Positions 33,159 to 43,019 are shown, numbered from the stretch's first letter. The stretch is DNA of 64,000 nt from Oscillibacter sp. (GCA_003539495.1 DPPB01000012.1:124001-188000), one strand, 5' to 3'. Program-made: numbers and translations. The notes: a model not told the origin generated them from the sequence alone.

Positions 33159-35555
33159 TTATACACGCAGCTCCGTCCGGGAGGCAGGCTGCACGGGAAT
33201 CAGCGGCAAATCGTCCGCGGTGGACCCGGTCTTTCGGCTTTCCTCCGGCACAAGTGCAGCAGGGAAAACATCTTCCACCGTATCCACGGCCACAAAGTAC
33301 AGCTTTTTGCGCACAGATTGGTCGATCTCCTCCAGGTCCTTCTCATTTTCCCGGGGAATGATGACCGTCTTGATGCCATTTCGCAGGGCGGCCATGGTCT
33401 TTTCCTTCAGCCCGCCGATCGGCAGCACACGGCCCCGGAGGGTGACTTCCCCGGTCATAGCCACATCCCAGCGGACCTTCCGTTTTGTCAGGGCAGACAG
33501 CATAGCGGTGGTTATGGCGATGCCGGCGGAGGGACCATCCTTGGGTACGGCGCCCTCAGGAAAATGAATGTGGATGTCCTTGGTCTTGTAAAAATCCCGC
33601 TCGATGCCCAGCTGTGCAGCCCGGCTGCGCAGGCAGCTCAGAGCTGTCTTGGCGGACTCCTGCATTACGGCGCCCAGGTTACCGGTGAGCTCCAGCTTAC
33701 CGGTACCATCCATGACGTTAACCTCTACCTCCAGTATCTCACCGCCCACCTGAGTCCAAGCCAAGCCATTGACCACACCTACCTCATTGTGCCGCAGGTG
33801 CGCCGAATCCGTATAGCGTACAACGCCTAAAAAGTCTTTTAGATCAGAAGGTGTGACGGTAATCCTCTTTACACCCTCTGTGGCGATCTTCATGGCAGCC
33901 TTGCGGCAAATAGCGGCAATTTCCCGCTCCAGCACACGCACGCCGGACTCCCTTGTATAGCCGCTGATGATGCCGCGGAGGGCATCATCGGAAATGATAA
34001 GCTGGCGCTTTTGCAGGCCATGCTCCTTCAGCTGCTTGGGGATCAGATGCCGCCGGGCGATCTCCACCTTCTCCTCGTCGGTATAGCTGCCCAGCTCGAT
34101 GACCTCCATGCGGTCCAGCAGCGGCCGGGGGATGGTATCCGTGGTGTTGGCGGTGGTAATGAACATGATCCGGCTCAAGTCTACGGGGATTTCCAGGAAA
34201 TGATCCCGGAAGCTGCTGTTCTGCTCACTGTCCAGCACCTCCAGCAGTGCGGAGGCAGGGTCTCCGCGCATATCGCTGGCCAGCTTGTCGATCTCGTCCA
34301 GCACCAACAGCGGATTCATGGAGCCGCTGTGGATCAGTCCATCAATGATGCGCCCGGGCATGGCGCCTATGTATGTCTTGCGATGGCCGCGGATATCCGC
34401 CTCATCCCGCACGCCGCCCAGGCTGATACGGTAGAGCTTGCGGTTCATAGCCTTGGCAACAGAGATAGCAATAGAGGTCTTTCCCACGCCCGGAGGGCCT
34501 ACCAGGCAGATAATCTTGCCCTTGGCCTGGGGATGGATCTGGCGGACAGCTATGTATTCCAATATGCGCTCTTTCACCTTTGTCAGGCCATAATGATCCT
34601 TATCCAGCATAGCCCGAGCCTTTTCCACATCGGCCCGCTCCTTGGTTTCCTTGCCCCAGGGCATCTCCAAACAGGTATCCAAATAATTGCGGATCACCGA
34701 CGCCTCGGCGCTGCCGTACGGCTGCTTGGCCAGGCGCGAGACCTCCTTCATCAGCTTCTCCTCAATCTCCTGGGAGACCTTTAGCTTCTGAACCTTCTCG
34801 GTATACTCCTGTATTTCATCGTCGCCGTCCTCGCCCAGCTCATGCTGCAGGACCTTCACCTGCTCCCGCAGGATCATGTCCTTCTGCACCCGGCCCACAC
34901 GGTCCCGGACCTTTTTCTCCATCTCCACTTCCAGCGAGATCACATCCAGCTCACGAGTGAGGATCTCGTTCACCAGCTTCAGCCGCTTCACGGGATGCAG
35001 CTCCTCCAAAATCCGCTGACGATCCATATGCCGGAGGGTAATGCTATAGGCAATATAATTGGCTATCTCGCCGGGGTCCTTGCTGTCCAGCACGGTGGCC
35101 ATGACCTCGTCCGGCAAATCCGGCACCATGTCCTTATACTCGCCTAAAAGGGCGTAGGTCTGCCGCATAACGGCCTCCACCCGGCTGGTCATTTTCCCGG
35201 GAAATTCATCCTCAATCAAGGTCACATTTGCCTGCAGAAAGGGCTTCGTCTGCCACAGGCGCTTGATGCAGCCCTTTTCCATACCCCGGACCACCACCCG
35301 GACAGTGGAATCTGAGGTCTTAATAATCTGCAGCACATGGGCTACCGTGCCCATGGAATAAAGGTCATCTTCCTCCGGGTGCATCACAGCCAGCTCTCGC
35401 TGGGTCACCAGGAAAATGTCCTTTCCCTCCTCCATAGCGTTGTTCAGCGCCAGCATGGAGATCTCACGTTCTACATCAAACCCGGTGGTCTGGCCGGGGA
35501 AAACCGTCAGCCCGCGCAGGGCTAAAACGGGAACATTCATCGTTCTTTGTTCCAT
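33159..35555 (-). CDS. lon: ATP-dependent protease Lon
   Basis: Lon is a hexameric AAA+ protease that removes misfolded and regulatory proteins. The start at ATG 35553-35555 (MEQRTMNVPVLALRG), with AAAGGAG upstream, gives 798 residues; the longer in-frame ORF adds 12 doubtful residues. An N-terminal substrate domain (about 5-200) is followed by Walker A GPPGVGKTSIA, Walker B ending LDEIDK and the C-terminal Ser-Lys protease domain with the catalytic Ser in KDGPSAGIAI. Confidence 0.97.
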   Translation of the reverse strand: MEQRTMNVPVLALRGLTVFPGQTTGFDVEREISMLALNNAMEEGKDIFLVTQRELAVMHPEEDDLYSMGTVAHVLQIIKTSDSTVRVVVRGMEKGCIKRLWQTKPFLQANVTLIEDEFPGKMTSRVEAVMRQTYALLGEYKDMVPDLPDEVMATVLDSKDPGEIANYIAYSITLRHMDRQRILEELHPVKRLKLVNEILTRELDVISLEVEMEKKVRDRVGRVQKDMILREQVKVLQHELGEDGDDEIQEYTEKVQKLKVSQEIEEKLMKEVSRLAKQPYGSAEASVIRNYLDTCLEMPWGKETKERADVEKARAMLDKDHYGLTKVKERILEYIAVRQIHPQAKGKIICLVGPPGVGKTSIAISVAKAMNRKLYRISLGGVRDEADIRGHRKTYIGAMPGRIIDGLIHSGSMNPLLVLDEIDKLASDMRGDPASALLEVLDSEQNSSFRDHFLEIPVDLSRIMFITTANTTDTIPRPLLDRMEVIELGSYTDEEKVEIARRHLIPKQLKEHGLQKRQLIISDDALRGIISGYTRESGVRVLEREIAAICRKAAMKIATEGVKRITVTPSDLKDFLGVVRYTDSAHLRHNEVGVVNGLAWTQVGGEILEVEVNVMDGTGKLELTGNLGAVMQESAKTALSCLRSRAAQLGIERDFYKTKDIHIHFPEGAVPKDGPSAGIAITTAMLSALTKRKVRWDVAMTGEVTLRGRVLPIGGLKEKTMAALRNGIKTVIIPRENEKDLEEIDQSVRKKLYFVAVDTVEDVFPAALVPEESRKTGSTADDLPLIPVQPASRTELRV

Positions 35556-35637
35556 TGGGTATTCACTCCTTTCGGCTGCCATACGCAGCAAGGGAAAAAG
35601 GGGAGGGACGAATCCTCGCCTCTCCCCTATCGCTCAT

Positions 35638-36933
35638 TTAAGAGGCCGGCGCAGACGAGCTGTCTGCCTTTCCGGTCTTTAATTTTGCCGCACGGGACTC
35701 TTTTCCAGCGTCATGCACAACCTCAGGCTCTGCCTTTCCCGTCACGCAATCAGCGGTAATGGTCACCCGCCGGATAGACGGATCTGAGGGAATATCGAAC
35801 ATCACCTTAGTGAGGATCCCCTCCATAACGGCCCGCAGGCCCCGGGCACCGATGTTCCTCTCAATGGCCTTGTCAGCCACAGCCTCCAGCGCATCCTCTG
35901 TGAAGAAAAGCTGCACATTATCATAGGAAAACAGCTTTTGATACTGCTTGACCAGGGCGTTCTTCGGCTGGGTAAGGATCTGCACCAGATCCTCCCGGGT
36001 TAGTCCGTCCAGCGCAGCGATCACAGGCAGACGGCCTACTAACTCCGGAATAATACCGAACTTCAGCAGGTCATGAGGTTGAACCTCCTTGAGCAAAGCC
36101 CCGGTCTGCCGCTGTGCCTTGCTCTCCACCACAGCATCAAAGCCGATGCCCTTGCGGTCCGTGCGCCTTTCGATGATCTTCTCCAGGCCATCAAAGGCAC
36201 CGCCGCAGATGAAGAGAATGTTGTGGGTGTCCACCTGAATAAACTCCTGGTGGGGGTGCTTGCGTCCACCCTGAGGCGGGACATTGGCAACCGTACCCTC
36301 CAATATCTTCAGCAATGCTTGCTGTACACCCTCGCCGGACACATCCCGAGTGATGGATGTGTTTTCGCTCTTGCGGGCGATTTTGTCGATCTCATCCACA
36401 TAGATGATACCCCGCTCCGCCAGCTCTACGTCAAAGTCTGCCGCCTGAAGCAAACGCAGGAGGATATTCTCCACATCGTCGCCTACATAGCCGGCCTCCG
36501 TAAGAGTGGTGGCATCGGCAATGGCGAAGGGCACCTGCAGCACCCGAGCCAGAGTCTGGGCAAACAAGGTTTTGCCACTGCCGGTGGGGCCGATCATGAG
36601 GATGTTGCTCTTTTGCAGCTCCACATCCTCACCGCCGCCGTAAAAGATGCGTTTATAGTGGTTATATACGGACACGGAGAGGGCGATTTTCGCAGCCTCC
36701 TGCCCGATGACATATTCGTCCAGCACCGCCTTGATTTCCCGGGGAGTGGGCAAACGATCCGGCGCTTCGAATTTGTTTTCTGCAGCTGGGCTGTAATCAT
36801 CCTCCAGAATGGACATACACAGCTGGACGCACTCGTCGCAGATCCGGACGCCGGGGCCCTGGATCATGCGGTGTACCTGATTTTCGCTCTTGCCACAGAA
36901 AGAGCAGTGGAGCTCTTTGTTTTTTTCCGCCAT
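35638..36933 (-). CDS. clpX: ClpXP protease ATPase subunit ClpX
   Basis: ClpX unfolds tagged proteins and feeds them to ClpP. The 431 residues start with the C4 zinc domain (CSFCGKS...RICDECVQLC, about residues 10-37), then Walker A IGPTGSGKTLFAQ and Walker B IIYVDEIDK, and the ClpP-docking loop region around NIGARGLR follows. It lies 2 bases after clpP. The C-terminal extension rich in Lys, Ser and Ala is not conserved. Confidence 0.97.
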   Translation of the reverse strand: MAEKNKELHCSFCGKSENQVHRMIQGPGVRICDECVQLCMSILEDDYSPAAENKFEAPDRLPTPREIKAVLDEYVIGQEAAKIALSVSVYNHYKRIFYGGGEDVELQKSNILMIGPTGSGKTLFAQTLARVLQVPFAIADATTLTEAGYVGDDVENILLRLLQAADFDVELAERGIIYVDEIDKIARKSENTSITRDVSGEGVQQALLKILEGTVANVPPQGGRKHPHQEFIQVDTHNILFICGGAFDGLEKIIERRTDRKGIGFDAVVESKAQRQTGALLKEVQPHDLLKFGIIPELVGRLPVIAALDGLTREDLVQILTQPKNALVKQYQKLFSYDNVQLFFTEDALEAVADKAIERNIGARGLRAVMEGILTKVMFDIPSDPSIRRVTITADCVTGKAEPEVVHDAGKESRAAKLKTGKADSSSAPAS

Positions 36934-36935
36934 GT

Positions 36936-37517
36936 TTACCTCTTATAAATGACCTTGTCCACCAGGCCGTACTCCTTGGCTTCCTCGGCGATCATCCAAT
37001 TATCGCGCTCGGAGTCCAGCTTCACCTGCTCAGGTGTCTTGCCGGTGTTCTCGGCCAGGATACGGTTCATCCGCTGCTTGATCTTCAGGAAATGCTCCAC
37101 GTCGATCTCCATATCGGTGACCTTACCCTGGGTACCGGCGGAGGGCTGATGGATCATCACCTCAGCATTGGGCAGGGCAATGCGCTTACCCTTGGCACCG
37201 GAGGACAGCAGGAATGCACCCATACTGGCAGCCATACCAATGCAGATGGTAGACACATCGCATTTGATATACTGCATGGTATCATAGATTGCCATGCCGG
37301 CCGTGACGGAACCACCGGGGCTGTTGATGTACATCTGAATGTCCTTGTCGGGATCCTGTGCCTCCAGATACAGCAGCTGCGCAACTACCAGGCTGGCAGT
37401 TGTATCATTCACCTCTTCGCCCAGGAAGACGATGCGGTCGTTGAGCAAGCGGGAGAAAATATCATAAGACCGCTCTCCCCGGTTGGTCTGCTCCACAACA
37501 TAAGGAACTAAACTCAT
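36936..37517 (-). CDS. clpP: ATP-dependent Clp protease proteolytic subunit
   Basis: ClpP is the tetradecameric serine protease used by ClpX. The start at ATG 37515-37517 (MSLVPYVVEQTNRGER) with AGGAGG upstream gives 193 residues. Catalytic Ser is in GMAASMGAFLL and catalytic His in IHQPSAGTQG. A 15-residue extension in the longer ORF lies upstream of the ribosome site and is rejected. The order tig-clpP-clpX-lon is conserved. Confidence 0.97.
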   Translation of the reverse strand: MSLVPYVVEQTNRGERSYDIFSRLLNDRIVFLGEEVNDTTASLVVAQLLYLEAQDPDKDIQMYINSPGGSVTAGMAIYDTMQYIKCDVSTICIGMAASMGAFLLSSGAKGKRIALPNAEVMIHQPSAGTQGKVTDMEIDVEHFLKIKQRMNRILAENTGKTPEQVKLDSERDNWMIAEEAKEYGLVDKVIYKR

Positions 37518-37542
37518 AGAAATATACCTCCTGTTCAAATGG

Positions 37543-37576
37543 GGCCTTGCGCTGCAAGGCATAATACAGAATTATA
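37543..37576 (-). promoter_or_regulatory. Possible clpP promoter and leader hairpin
   Basis: On the minus strand TATAAT (37571-37576) with TGTTAA 17 bases upstream may be a weak promoter between tig and clpP. A GCCTTGC-GCT-GCAAGGC hairpin (about 37543-37560) follows before the ribosome site. No CtsR operator was recognised. Confidence 0.4.
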
Positions 37577-37606
37577 CCCGCCCATAAGTGATTTTAACAG
37601 TTGAGA

Positions 37607-38944
37607 TTACTCTTTGTCTTCTTTCTTCTCTTCAGCCTTGTCTTCGGATTTCTCCTCGGCCTTCTCCTCGGGCTCCACGGCCACGGCACTGTCGGCAACG
37701 ACCTTGATGACCTTCTCCCGGATGACCTGCTCCTTCACTTCGGAGGCGGGCAGATACTTCTTAATGGACTCCAGATCCATACCGTACTTCTCGGCGATGG
37801 TCTTCATCTCATTTTCCACTTCCTCGTCGGAAGCCTCCAGGTTCTCAGCCTTTACAATGGCGCTTACAGCAAGATCCATACGTACCTGCTTCAGAGCGGG
37901 CTCCATAGATTGCTTCTGAATGGCGTCCTCATCCATGCCGGTCATCTTCACATACTGGTCAAAGGGGATACCTTGGGCAGCCAGCTGCTGCTTGAAGTTG
38001 TCCATCATTCTCTGGGATTGCAGCACCACCATATCCTCGGGAATGTCGGCCTCGATGCCGTCGGCCACCTTCTGCATCAGCGCATCCTCAAAGGCGTGCT
38101 GGGTAGCGGTCTTGCGCTCGTCGGTAATCTTCTTCTTCAGATCGGCCTTCAATTCCTTCAGCGTGTCAAACTCGGACACATCCTTGGCAAACTCATCGTC
38201 AATGGCGGGGACTTCCTTCACCTTGACCTCGTTGACCTTCACATGGAATACCACGGGCTTGCCGGCAAGCTCCGGAGTGTAGTCCTCGGGGAAGGTGATG
38301 TCAATGTCCTTCTCCTCGCCCACCTTCATGCCCATGAGCTGATCCTCAAAACCGGGCACGAAGCTGCCGGAGCCAATCTCCAGGTCAAAATTCTCGCCCT
38401 TGCCGCCATCGAAGGCCACGCCGTTGTCAAAGCCCTCAAAGTCGATGTTGGCGGTGTCGCCCTTCTTTACAGCGCGCTCCACGCTCACCAGGCGGCTGTT
38501 GCGCTCGGCCATTTCCTTTAGCCGTGCGTTCACATCGGCGGCCATGACCTTTACATTGGCCTTGGGAGCCTCCAGGCCCTTGTACTGGCCCAGCTTCACC
38601 TCGGGATACACGGCGACGGTGGCCTTGAAGGTAACACCATCCTTACCGCAGTTCTCCAGCTCCACCTCAGGATAGCCCACAATCTCCAGCTTCTCATCGC
38701 TGACAGCCTTCTCATAGGCGTCGGGCAGGACAATATTCACGGCCTCCTCATAGAAGACCTCTGCGCCGTACATGCTCTCAACAATCTTGCGGGGAGCCTT
38801 GCCGGGGCGGAAACCGGGGATGTTCATCTTGCCGCGCATCTTCAGATAAGCCTTGTTGATGGCAGCCTCAAAGTCCTCGGCGCTGACTTCAATGGTCAAT
38901 GCAACCTTGCTCTTTTCCAGTTTTTCACAGGATTTTACACTCAT
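37607..38944 (-). CDS. tig: Trigger factor
   Basis: Trigger factor is the ribosome-bound peptidyl-prolyl isomerase chaperone for nascent chains. The start at ATG 38942-38944 (MSVKSCEKLEKSKVALTIEV), after GGAGG, gives 445 residues. The ribosome-binding signature GFRPGKAPRK lies in the N-terminal domain, a central FKBP domain (VKKGDTANIDFEGF...) follows, then a helical C-terminal domain. The last 25 residues are a repetitive Glu/Lys/Asp tail (EEKAEEKSEDKAEEKKEDKE), seen in many clostridial trigger factors. Confidence 0.96.
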   Translation of the reverse strand: MSVKSCEKLEKSKVALTIEVSAEDFEAAINKAYLKMRGKMNIPGFRPGKAPRKIVESMYGAEVFYEEAVNIVLPDAYEKAVSDEKLEIVGYPEVELENCGKDGVTFKATVAVYPEVKLGQYKGLEAPKANVKVMAADVNARLKEMAERNSRLVSVERAVKKGDTANIDFEGFDNGVAFDGGKGENFDLEIGSGSFVPGFEDQLMGMKVGEEKDIDITFPEDYTPELAGKPVVFHVKVNEVKVKEVPAIDDEFAKDVSEFDTLKELKADLKKKITDERKTATQHAFEDALMQKVADGIEADIPEDMVVLQSQRMMDNFKQQLAAQGIPFDQYVKMTGMDEDAIQKQSMEPALKQVRMDLAVSAIVKAENLEASDEEVENEMKTIAEKYGMDLESIKKYLPASEVKEQVIREKVIKVVADSAVAVEPEEKAEEKSEDKAEEKKEDKE

Positions 38945-39036
38945 TTTTGTTTTTCCTCCGTTCAGCATTAATAATGCGAATCAATGCAATTAAATATGAT
39001 AACAGAAAAGATCTGTAATTTCCACACCTTTTTGCA

Positions 39037-39729
39037 CTATTCTAAAATTTTTTTTGGTTTGAACCGCAGATAGTCGGCGGAGACCAGGGAAAAATCCGTT
39101 CCATCCCGCTCTCCCTGCACCGCTCGGCTGTGAGCCATACCACCATGAAGGTGTCCGTAATAGCACCTTTTCACGCCGTACTGCCGCAGAAGCCGCAGCA
39201 TTTCCTCACAGCGGTAGCCGGTGTAGAGGGGCGGATAATGCAGAAAGCAAAGCTTCTCCCGCTCTCCCGCTGCCCTCAGTGAGGTCTCCAGCCGCCCGGC
39301 CTCCCGGTTACGCATTTTCTCCGTGTGGCTGCCCGGCTCCTCCAGCTCGTAAAACCATCCCCTTGTGCCGCACAAGGCCACATCGCCGTAAAAAGTGCAG
39401 TTGTTGTGGAGAATTTGCAGGGAATCCAGCCCGTGCTCGTCAAAAAATCGCTGCATTTTCGCCGCCGTGTTCCACCAGTAGTCGTGGTTGCCCTTCATGA
39501 GAATCTTTTTCCCCGGCAGGGCGTGGAGAAACTCCAGGTCCCGCAGGGACTCCTCCAGGCTCATGCCCCAGGAGAGGTCGCCGCATAGGACCGTCACATC
39601 CTCACTTCCCAGCTCCGAAAAACCCTCCCGGATCCGCTCCACATAGTTGCTCCAGCCCTCGCCGAAAACATCCATGGGCTTATCCGAGCCCAAGGACAGG
39701 TGCAGGTCCCCTATGGTATATAACGCCAT
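39037..39729 (-). CDS. Calcineurin-like metallophosphoesterase
   Basis: The 230-residue protein has all family metal-binding motifs in order: IGDLHLS (residues 6-12), CGDLSWG, MKGNHDYWW and YGHLHGG. It resembles small cytoplasmic phosphoesterases such as the YkoQ-like group; the substrate is unknown. It follows tig on the same strand after a 92-base gap with no clear terminator, so it might be upstream-cotranscribed with tig. Confidence 0.88.
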   Translation of the reverse strand: MALYTIGDLHLSLGSDKPMDVFGEGWSNYVERIREGFSELGSEDVTVLCGDLSWGMSLEESLRDLEFLHALPGKKILMKGNHDYWWNTAAKMQRFFDEHGLDSLQILHNNCTFYGDVALCGTRGWFYELEEPGSHTEKMRNREAGRLETSLRAAGEREKLCFLHYPPLYTGYRCEEMLRLLRQYGVKRCYYGHLHGGMAHSRAVQGERDGTDFSLVSADYLRFKPKKILE

Positions 39730-39793
39730 CGTGTACTCCTTTGCCTTTACTAATCACAACGCCACCATTTTCCGGTAACGCTAAGAACCTTTT

Positions 39794-40115
39794 TTAATTG
39801 ACCTGCAGTCTAATCTGTGTTTTCAATGGCTTTATTTTTTCATTAGCTTTTTTTAAATAACGAACACATTTTGCAGGCATCTCATATTTGCATCTAACAT
39901 CGATAATGAATCTTTTGAACGCAATGTTTGAATGTGTATTTTGATATTGCCTTCCTTCAATAAAGTCAAGGTATGCATTAATCTTTTTTGACTAACATAT
40001 TCATATGAGTTTCTTCGTCAATGGAAATCCAATCCAAATGATCTGTTATCATAAGAATTAAACTATCATTCTGAACACCTGCTCCATCGACAACATCAAA
40101 TTCACAAATTGACAT
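39794..40115 (-). pseudogene. Frameshifted DUF6572-like gene in an AT-rich patch
   Basis: From ATG 40113-40115, after GGGAGG, a frame reads MSICEFDVVDGAGVQNDSLI and on through DHLDW, then stops after 45 codons at 39978 just past a run of six A on the minus strand (39984-39989). Removing one base there opens a continuous 106-residue frame through KINAYLDFIEG and ends at 39794. The DHLDW...KINAYL pattern is that of DUF6572 proteins, small accessory proteins of unknown function often seen near polymorphic toxin or immunity genes. The patch is far more AT-rich than its neighbours, suggesting acquisition. Confidence 0.6.
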
Positions 40116-40158
40116 TGTATTCCTCCCATTGCTTATGTCTAATTACCTTATATTAATA

Positions 40159-41148
40159 TTATAATATACTCCGCAGGTTGTTCCAGAAAATATCCTCCAG
40201 CAGGGCCTCACTATAGCCCCAGGCCTGCAGGGCCGCATACAGCCTCGGCACATCCTGCACCCCTTGCATCCCGGCGGCCAGGGCCTCGCAGCCGTCCAGG
40301 TCACCGCCTATGCACAGAGTCTTTTCTCCGCCCAAATTCAGAAAATGCTCCACATGGGCCACAAGCTCCTCCATAGTTCCCTGTGGGCCTGCAAAATCCC
40401 TGTAGAGGTTCAACCCCACAACACCGCCACTATCCCGGATAGCCCTGAATTGATCATCGGTCAGATTCCGTCGATTTGGGCAGAGGGCCCGGGCATCGGA
40501 GTGGGAGGCTACCACAGGCCCGTGGGTCGTTTTGATCACATCCCAAAAGCCAGCATCGGAGATGTGGGACATATCCGGGTAAATATGCATTTCTTCCATT
40601 CGACGTACGAAACTCTTTCCCTTTTGGGACAGGCCCCGGTCCGGCTCCTCACAGTTGGTGCCGCAGAGGCTGTTGGCCCGGTTCCAAACGGGATTCAGCA
40701 GCCGAACACCCCAAGTCCGGGCTGTTTCCAGGTTCCGCTCCTCGCAGTCCAGCAGATCGGCCCCCTCAATGCTCAAAAGTGCCGCTATCTTTCCCCGGCG
40801 CACCGCTTCATCTACCTCTGAGCCCGTGCGGCAATGGGTGATGCAGTCCCGGTTTTCGTTTATTTCATGCAAAAATCGGTCGTGCAATCGCCGGCACTGG
40901 GCCGGCATCCCATCTGCGGGAGCGTTTTTCGCATCCCAATACAGGGCGAAAAACTGGCCGTACCGGGCAAAATTTCTTCCTCGCACCAAGTCAATATGTC
41001 CGCCGTTTTCCCGCAGGCAGCCGCAGGCAGCGTAATATGCCTCCTGTGCTTCCTGGTCCGTCCCCATTTCCAGGGCCGCATCGCTGCAGCCGGTTTCCTC
41101 GCAGCGGTAAATAGTGTCGCAGTGGGCGTCAAAATAGGGTATCTTCAA
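40159..41148 (-). CDS. Membrane dipeptidase family (M19) metallopeptidase
   Basis: The 329-residue enzyme is a zinc dipeptidase-family protein. Metal ligands are visible as HxD (His9, Asp11 in FDAHCDT), Glu of LSIEGADLL, the His of DMSHISDAGFWDV and that of ASHSDARAL. Family members hydrolyse dipeptides, including D-amino-acid-containing ones. It is cytoplasmic here, with no signal peptide. Its start overlaps the end of yraN. Confidence 0.92.
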   Translation of the reverse strand: MKIPYFDAHCDTIYRCEETGCSDAALEMGTDQEAQEAYYAACGCLRENGGHIDLVRGRNFARYGQFFALYWDAKNAPADGMPAQCRRLHDRFLHEINENRDCITHCRTGSEVDEAVRRGKIAALLSIEGADLLDCEERNLETARTWGVRLLNPVWNRANSLCGTNCEEPDRGLSQKGKSFVRRMEEMHIYPDMSHISDAGFWDVIKTTHGPVVASHSDARALCPNRRNLTDDQFRAIRDSGGVVGLNLYRDFAGPQGTMEELVAHVEHFLNLGGEKTLCIGGDLDGCEALAAGMQGVQDVPRLYAALQAWGYSEALLEDIFWNNLRSIL

Positions 41149-41510
41149 TTTGCTTCCACCTCAAATGCGTTTTTCATATAAACTATGCGCGCCAAGCCAC
41201 CGTCAGTACCCCGATAGACCTCCGCCACATCAAAACGTACCGGGCAATCCAGCTCCTTCTCACTGAGATAGAAAAGAGCCGTCTTACGAATGCGCTCCTG
41301 CTTAGCGGCCGTAACATAATCCCTCGGCAGGCCCACGGCCAGATTGCTCCGGGTCTTCACCTCCACGAAGCAGAGGGTATTTCCGTCCATGGCGATGAGA
41401 TCGATCTCTCCGAAGCGGCAATGATAGCTGTGCGCCACTAGGTGAAATTTCTTCTGCCGCAGGTAATTTGCCACCTGTGCCTCGCCCCAGGTCCCTATGC
41501 AGCGGCTCAT
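41145..41510 (-). CDS. yraN: YraN family (UPF0102) endonuclease-like protein
   Basis: Beginning at ATG 41508-41510 (MSRCIGTWGEAQVANYL), which overlaps the rnhB stop as ATGA, the protein has 121 residues. The PD-(D/E)xK-like core is seen in FGEIDLIAMDGNTLCFVEVKTR. These proteins are linked by context to RNase HII and to DNA processing; the activity is unproven. The order rnhB-yraN is conserved in many Firmicutes. Confidence 0.92.
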   Translation of the reverse strand: MSRCIGTWGEAQVANYLRQKKFHLVAHSYHCRFGEIDLIAMDGNTLCFVEVKTRSNLAVGLPRDYVTAAKQERIRKTALFYLSEKELDCPVRFDVAEVYRGTDGGLARIVYMKNAFEVEAN

Positions 41511-42142
41511 ATGCGCTTTTCCTCCCACTTCTTCAGGAAGCTGCGCCTGTGCTCCGGACAGGGGCCGAATTTATCCAACATTTCATAATGCAGCTTGGTG
41601 GCGTAGCCCTTGTGTTTGGCAAACTGGTACTGGGGATAACGCTCGTCCAGCTCACCGGCCACAAACCGGTCCCGGCTCACCTTGGCCAAAATGGACGCAG
41701 CGGCGATGCTGGCACTCTTGCCATCGCCGCCCACCACCAGCTTATGGGGCGTGGTGATGGCTGCACTGCGGCCCTTGTCCCGGTTGCCGTCGATGAGGGC
41801 TATCTCGGGCTGAATGGTCAATGCGTCCATGGCCTGCTGCATGGCTTTCATCCGGGCACTTAAAATGTCCGTGGCGTCGATCTCCGCCGCCTCCACCCGT
41901 GCCACCACCCAGCAGACAGCCTTTTGGGTGATAACCTCGTACAGCGCCTCCCGCTTTTTCTCCGTGAGCTTTTTGCTGTCGTTGAGGCCCTCGATCCGGT
42001 AATAAGGCGGCAGGATCACCGCCGCGGCGTACACCGGCCCCGCCAAGGGCCCGGCGCCGGCCTCGTCGCAGCCGCAAATAATCCCGATCCCCTGCTCCGT
42101 TAGATCTCGCTCAATCTGCCACAGGTCTGTATTTTCGGCCAT
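41507..42142 (-). CDS. rnhB: Ribonuclease HII
   Basis: RNase HII cleaves RNA in RNA-DNA hybrids and single ribonucleotides in DNA. The 211 residues contain the catalytic GCDEAGAGPLAGPVYAAAV N-terminal motif, with the Asp-Glu pair, and later SIAAASILAKVSRDR. It abuts ylqF, another conserved neighbour. Confidence 0.96.
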   Translation of the reverse strand: MAENTDLWQIERDLTEQGIGIICGCDEAGAGPLAGPVYAAAVILPPYYRIEGLNDSKKLTEKKREALYEVITQKAVCWVVARVEAAEIDATDILSARMKAMQQAMDALTIQPEIALIDGNRDKGRSAAITTPHKLVVGGDGKSASIAAASILAKVSRDRFVAGELDERYPQYQFAKHKGYATKLHYEMLDKFGPCPEHRRSFLKKWEEKRI

Positions 42143-43009
42143 TTATTTCACATCCTCCACCGTTTCCAGTGTAAAGCGTCCTAACTTGCCGCCCCGGAAT
42201 TCGTCCAGCAAAACCCGGCTCATACGCTCGGTGTCTACTTCGGCCCCACGCATGAGAAAGCCCCGCTTGCGCCCGGCCCGAACCAGCAGGTCGTAGCCCA
42301 TTTCCTCCTCCTGGGGCTCTACCTTGTACCGCTCCCGAATGGCCTCGGCATAATGCCCCCCCAGGTACTCCACAAGGCAGCTGCCCAGCTCCTCAATGTC
42401 CATCACATCGTCCTTGATGGCACCGGTGAAGGCAAGGTGCATCCCCACATTCACATCCTCGAATTTCGGCCAGAGTATGCCGGGAGTATCCAGCAGCTCC
42501 AGGGTGCTGTCTACCGGGACCCACTGCTTGCTGCGGGTGACGCCGGGCCGGTCCTCAGCCTTGGCGGTCTTGCGCTTGGCTACCTTATTAATAAAGGTGG
42601 ATTTACCCACATTGGGAATGCCCAGCACCATCACTCGCACCACGCGGCCCACCTGGCCCTTGTCGGCGTAGGCCTGGAGCTTATCCTTCAGCAGCTCCCG
42701 CACGGCGGCGGCAAACTGGGCTGTGCCCACGCCGTTTTTGGCATTAGACTCCAGCACTGCGTAGCCCTTTCCCCGGAAATACGCCGCCCAGCGGGCCGTC
42801 TCCTTTGGATCAGCCTGGTCCACCCGATTCAGCACCACCAGCCGGGGCTTCCCCGCCGTCATTTCATCCACATCGGGGTTGCGGCTGGAAATGGGGATCC
42901 GTGCGTCCAAAATCTCGCACACTGCATCCATGTGGCCCATTTCCGCCACGATCATCCGCTTGGTTTTCGTCATGTGTCCCGGATACCAGGACAATCCTTC
43001 TATCTGCAT
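42143..43009 (-). CDS. ylqF: Ribosome biogenesis GTPase YlqF/RbgA
   Basis: RbgA is a circularly permuted GTPase needed late in 50S assembly. Motifs run in permuted order: G4 LNRVDQAD, then G1 GIPNVGKSTF and G3 LDTPGILWP over 288 residues. The start MQIEGLSWYPGHMTK is the classical family N terminus. It is one base from rnhB. Confidence 0.96.
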   Translation of the reverse strand: MQIEGLSWYPGHMTKTKRMIVAEMGHMDAVCEILDARIPISSRNPDVDEMTAGKPRLVVLNRVDQADPKETARWAAYFRGKGYAVLESNAKNGVGTAQFAAAVRELLKDKLQAYADKGQVGRVVRVMVLGIPNVGKSTFINKVAKRKTAKAEDRPGVTRSKQWVPVDSTLELLDTPGILWPKFEDVNVGMHLAFTGAIKDDVMDIEELGSCLVEYLGGHYAEAIRERYKVEPQEEEMGYDLLVRAGRKRGFLMRGAEVDTERMSRVLLDEFRGGKLGRFTLETVEDVK

Positions 43010-43019
43010 GGCTGCCTCC

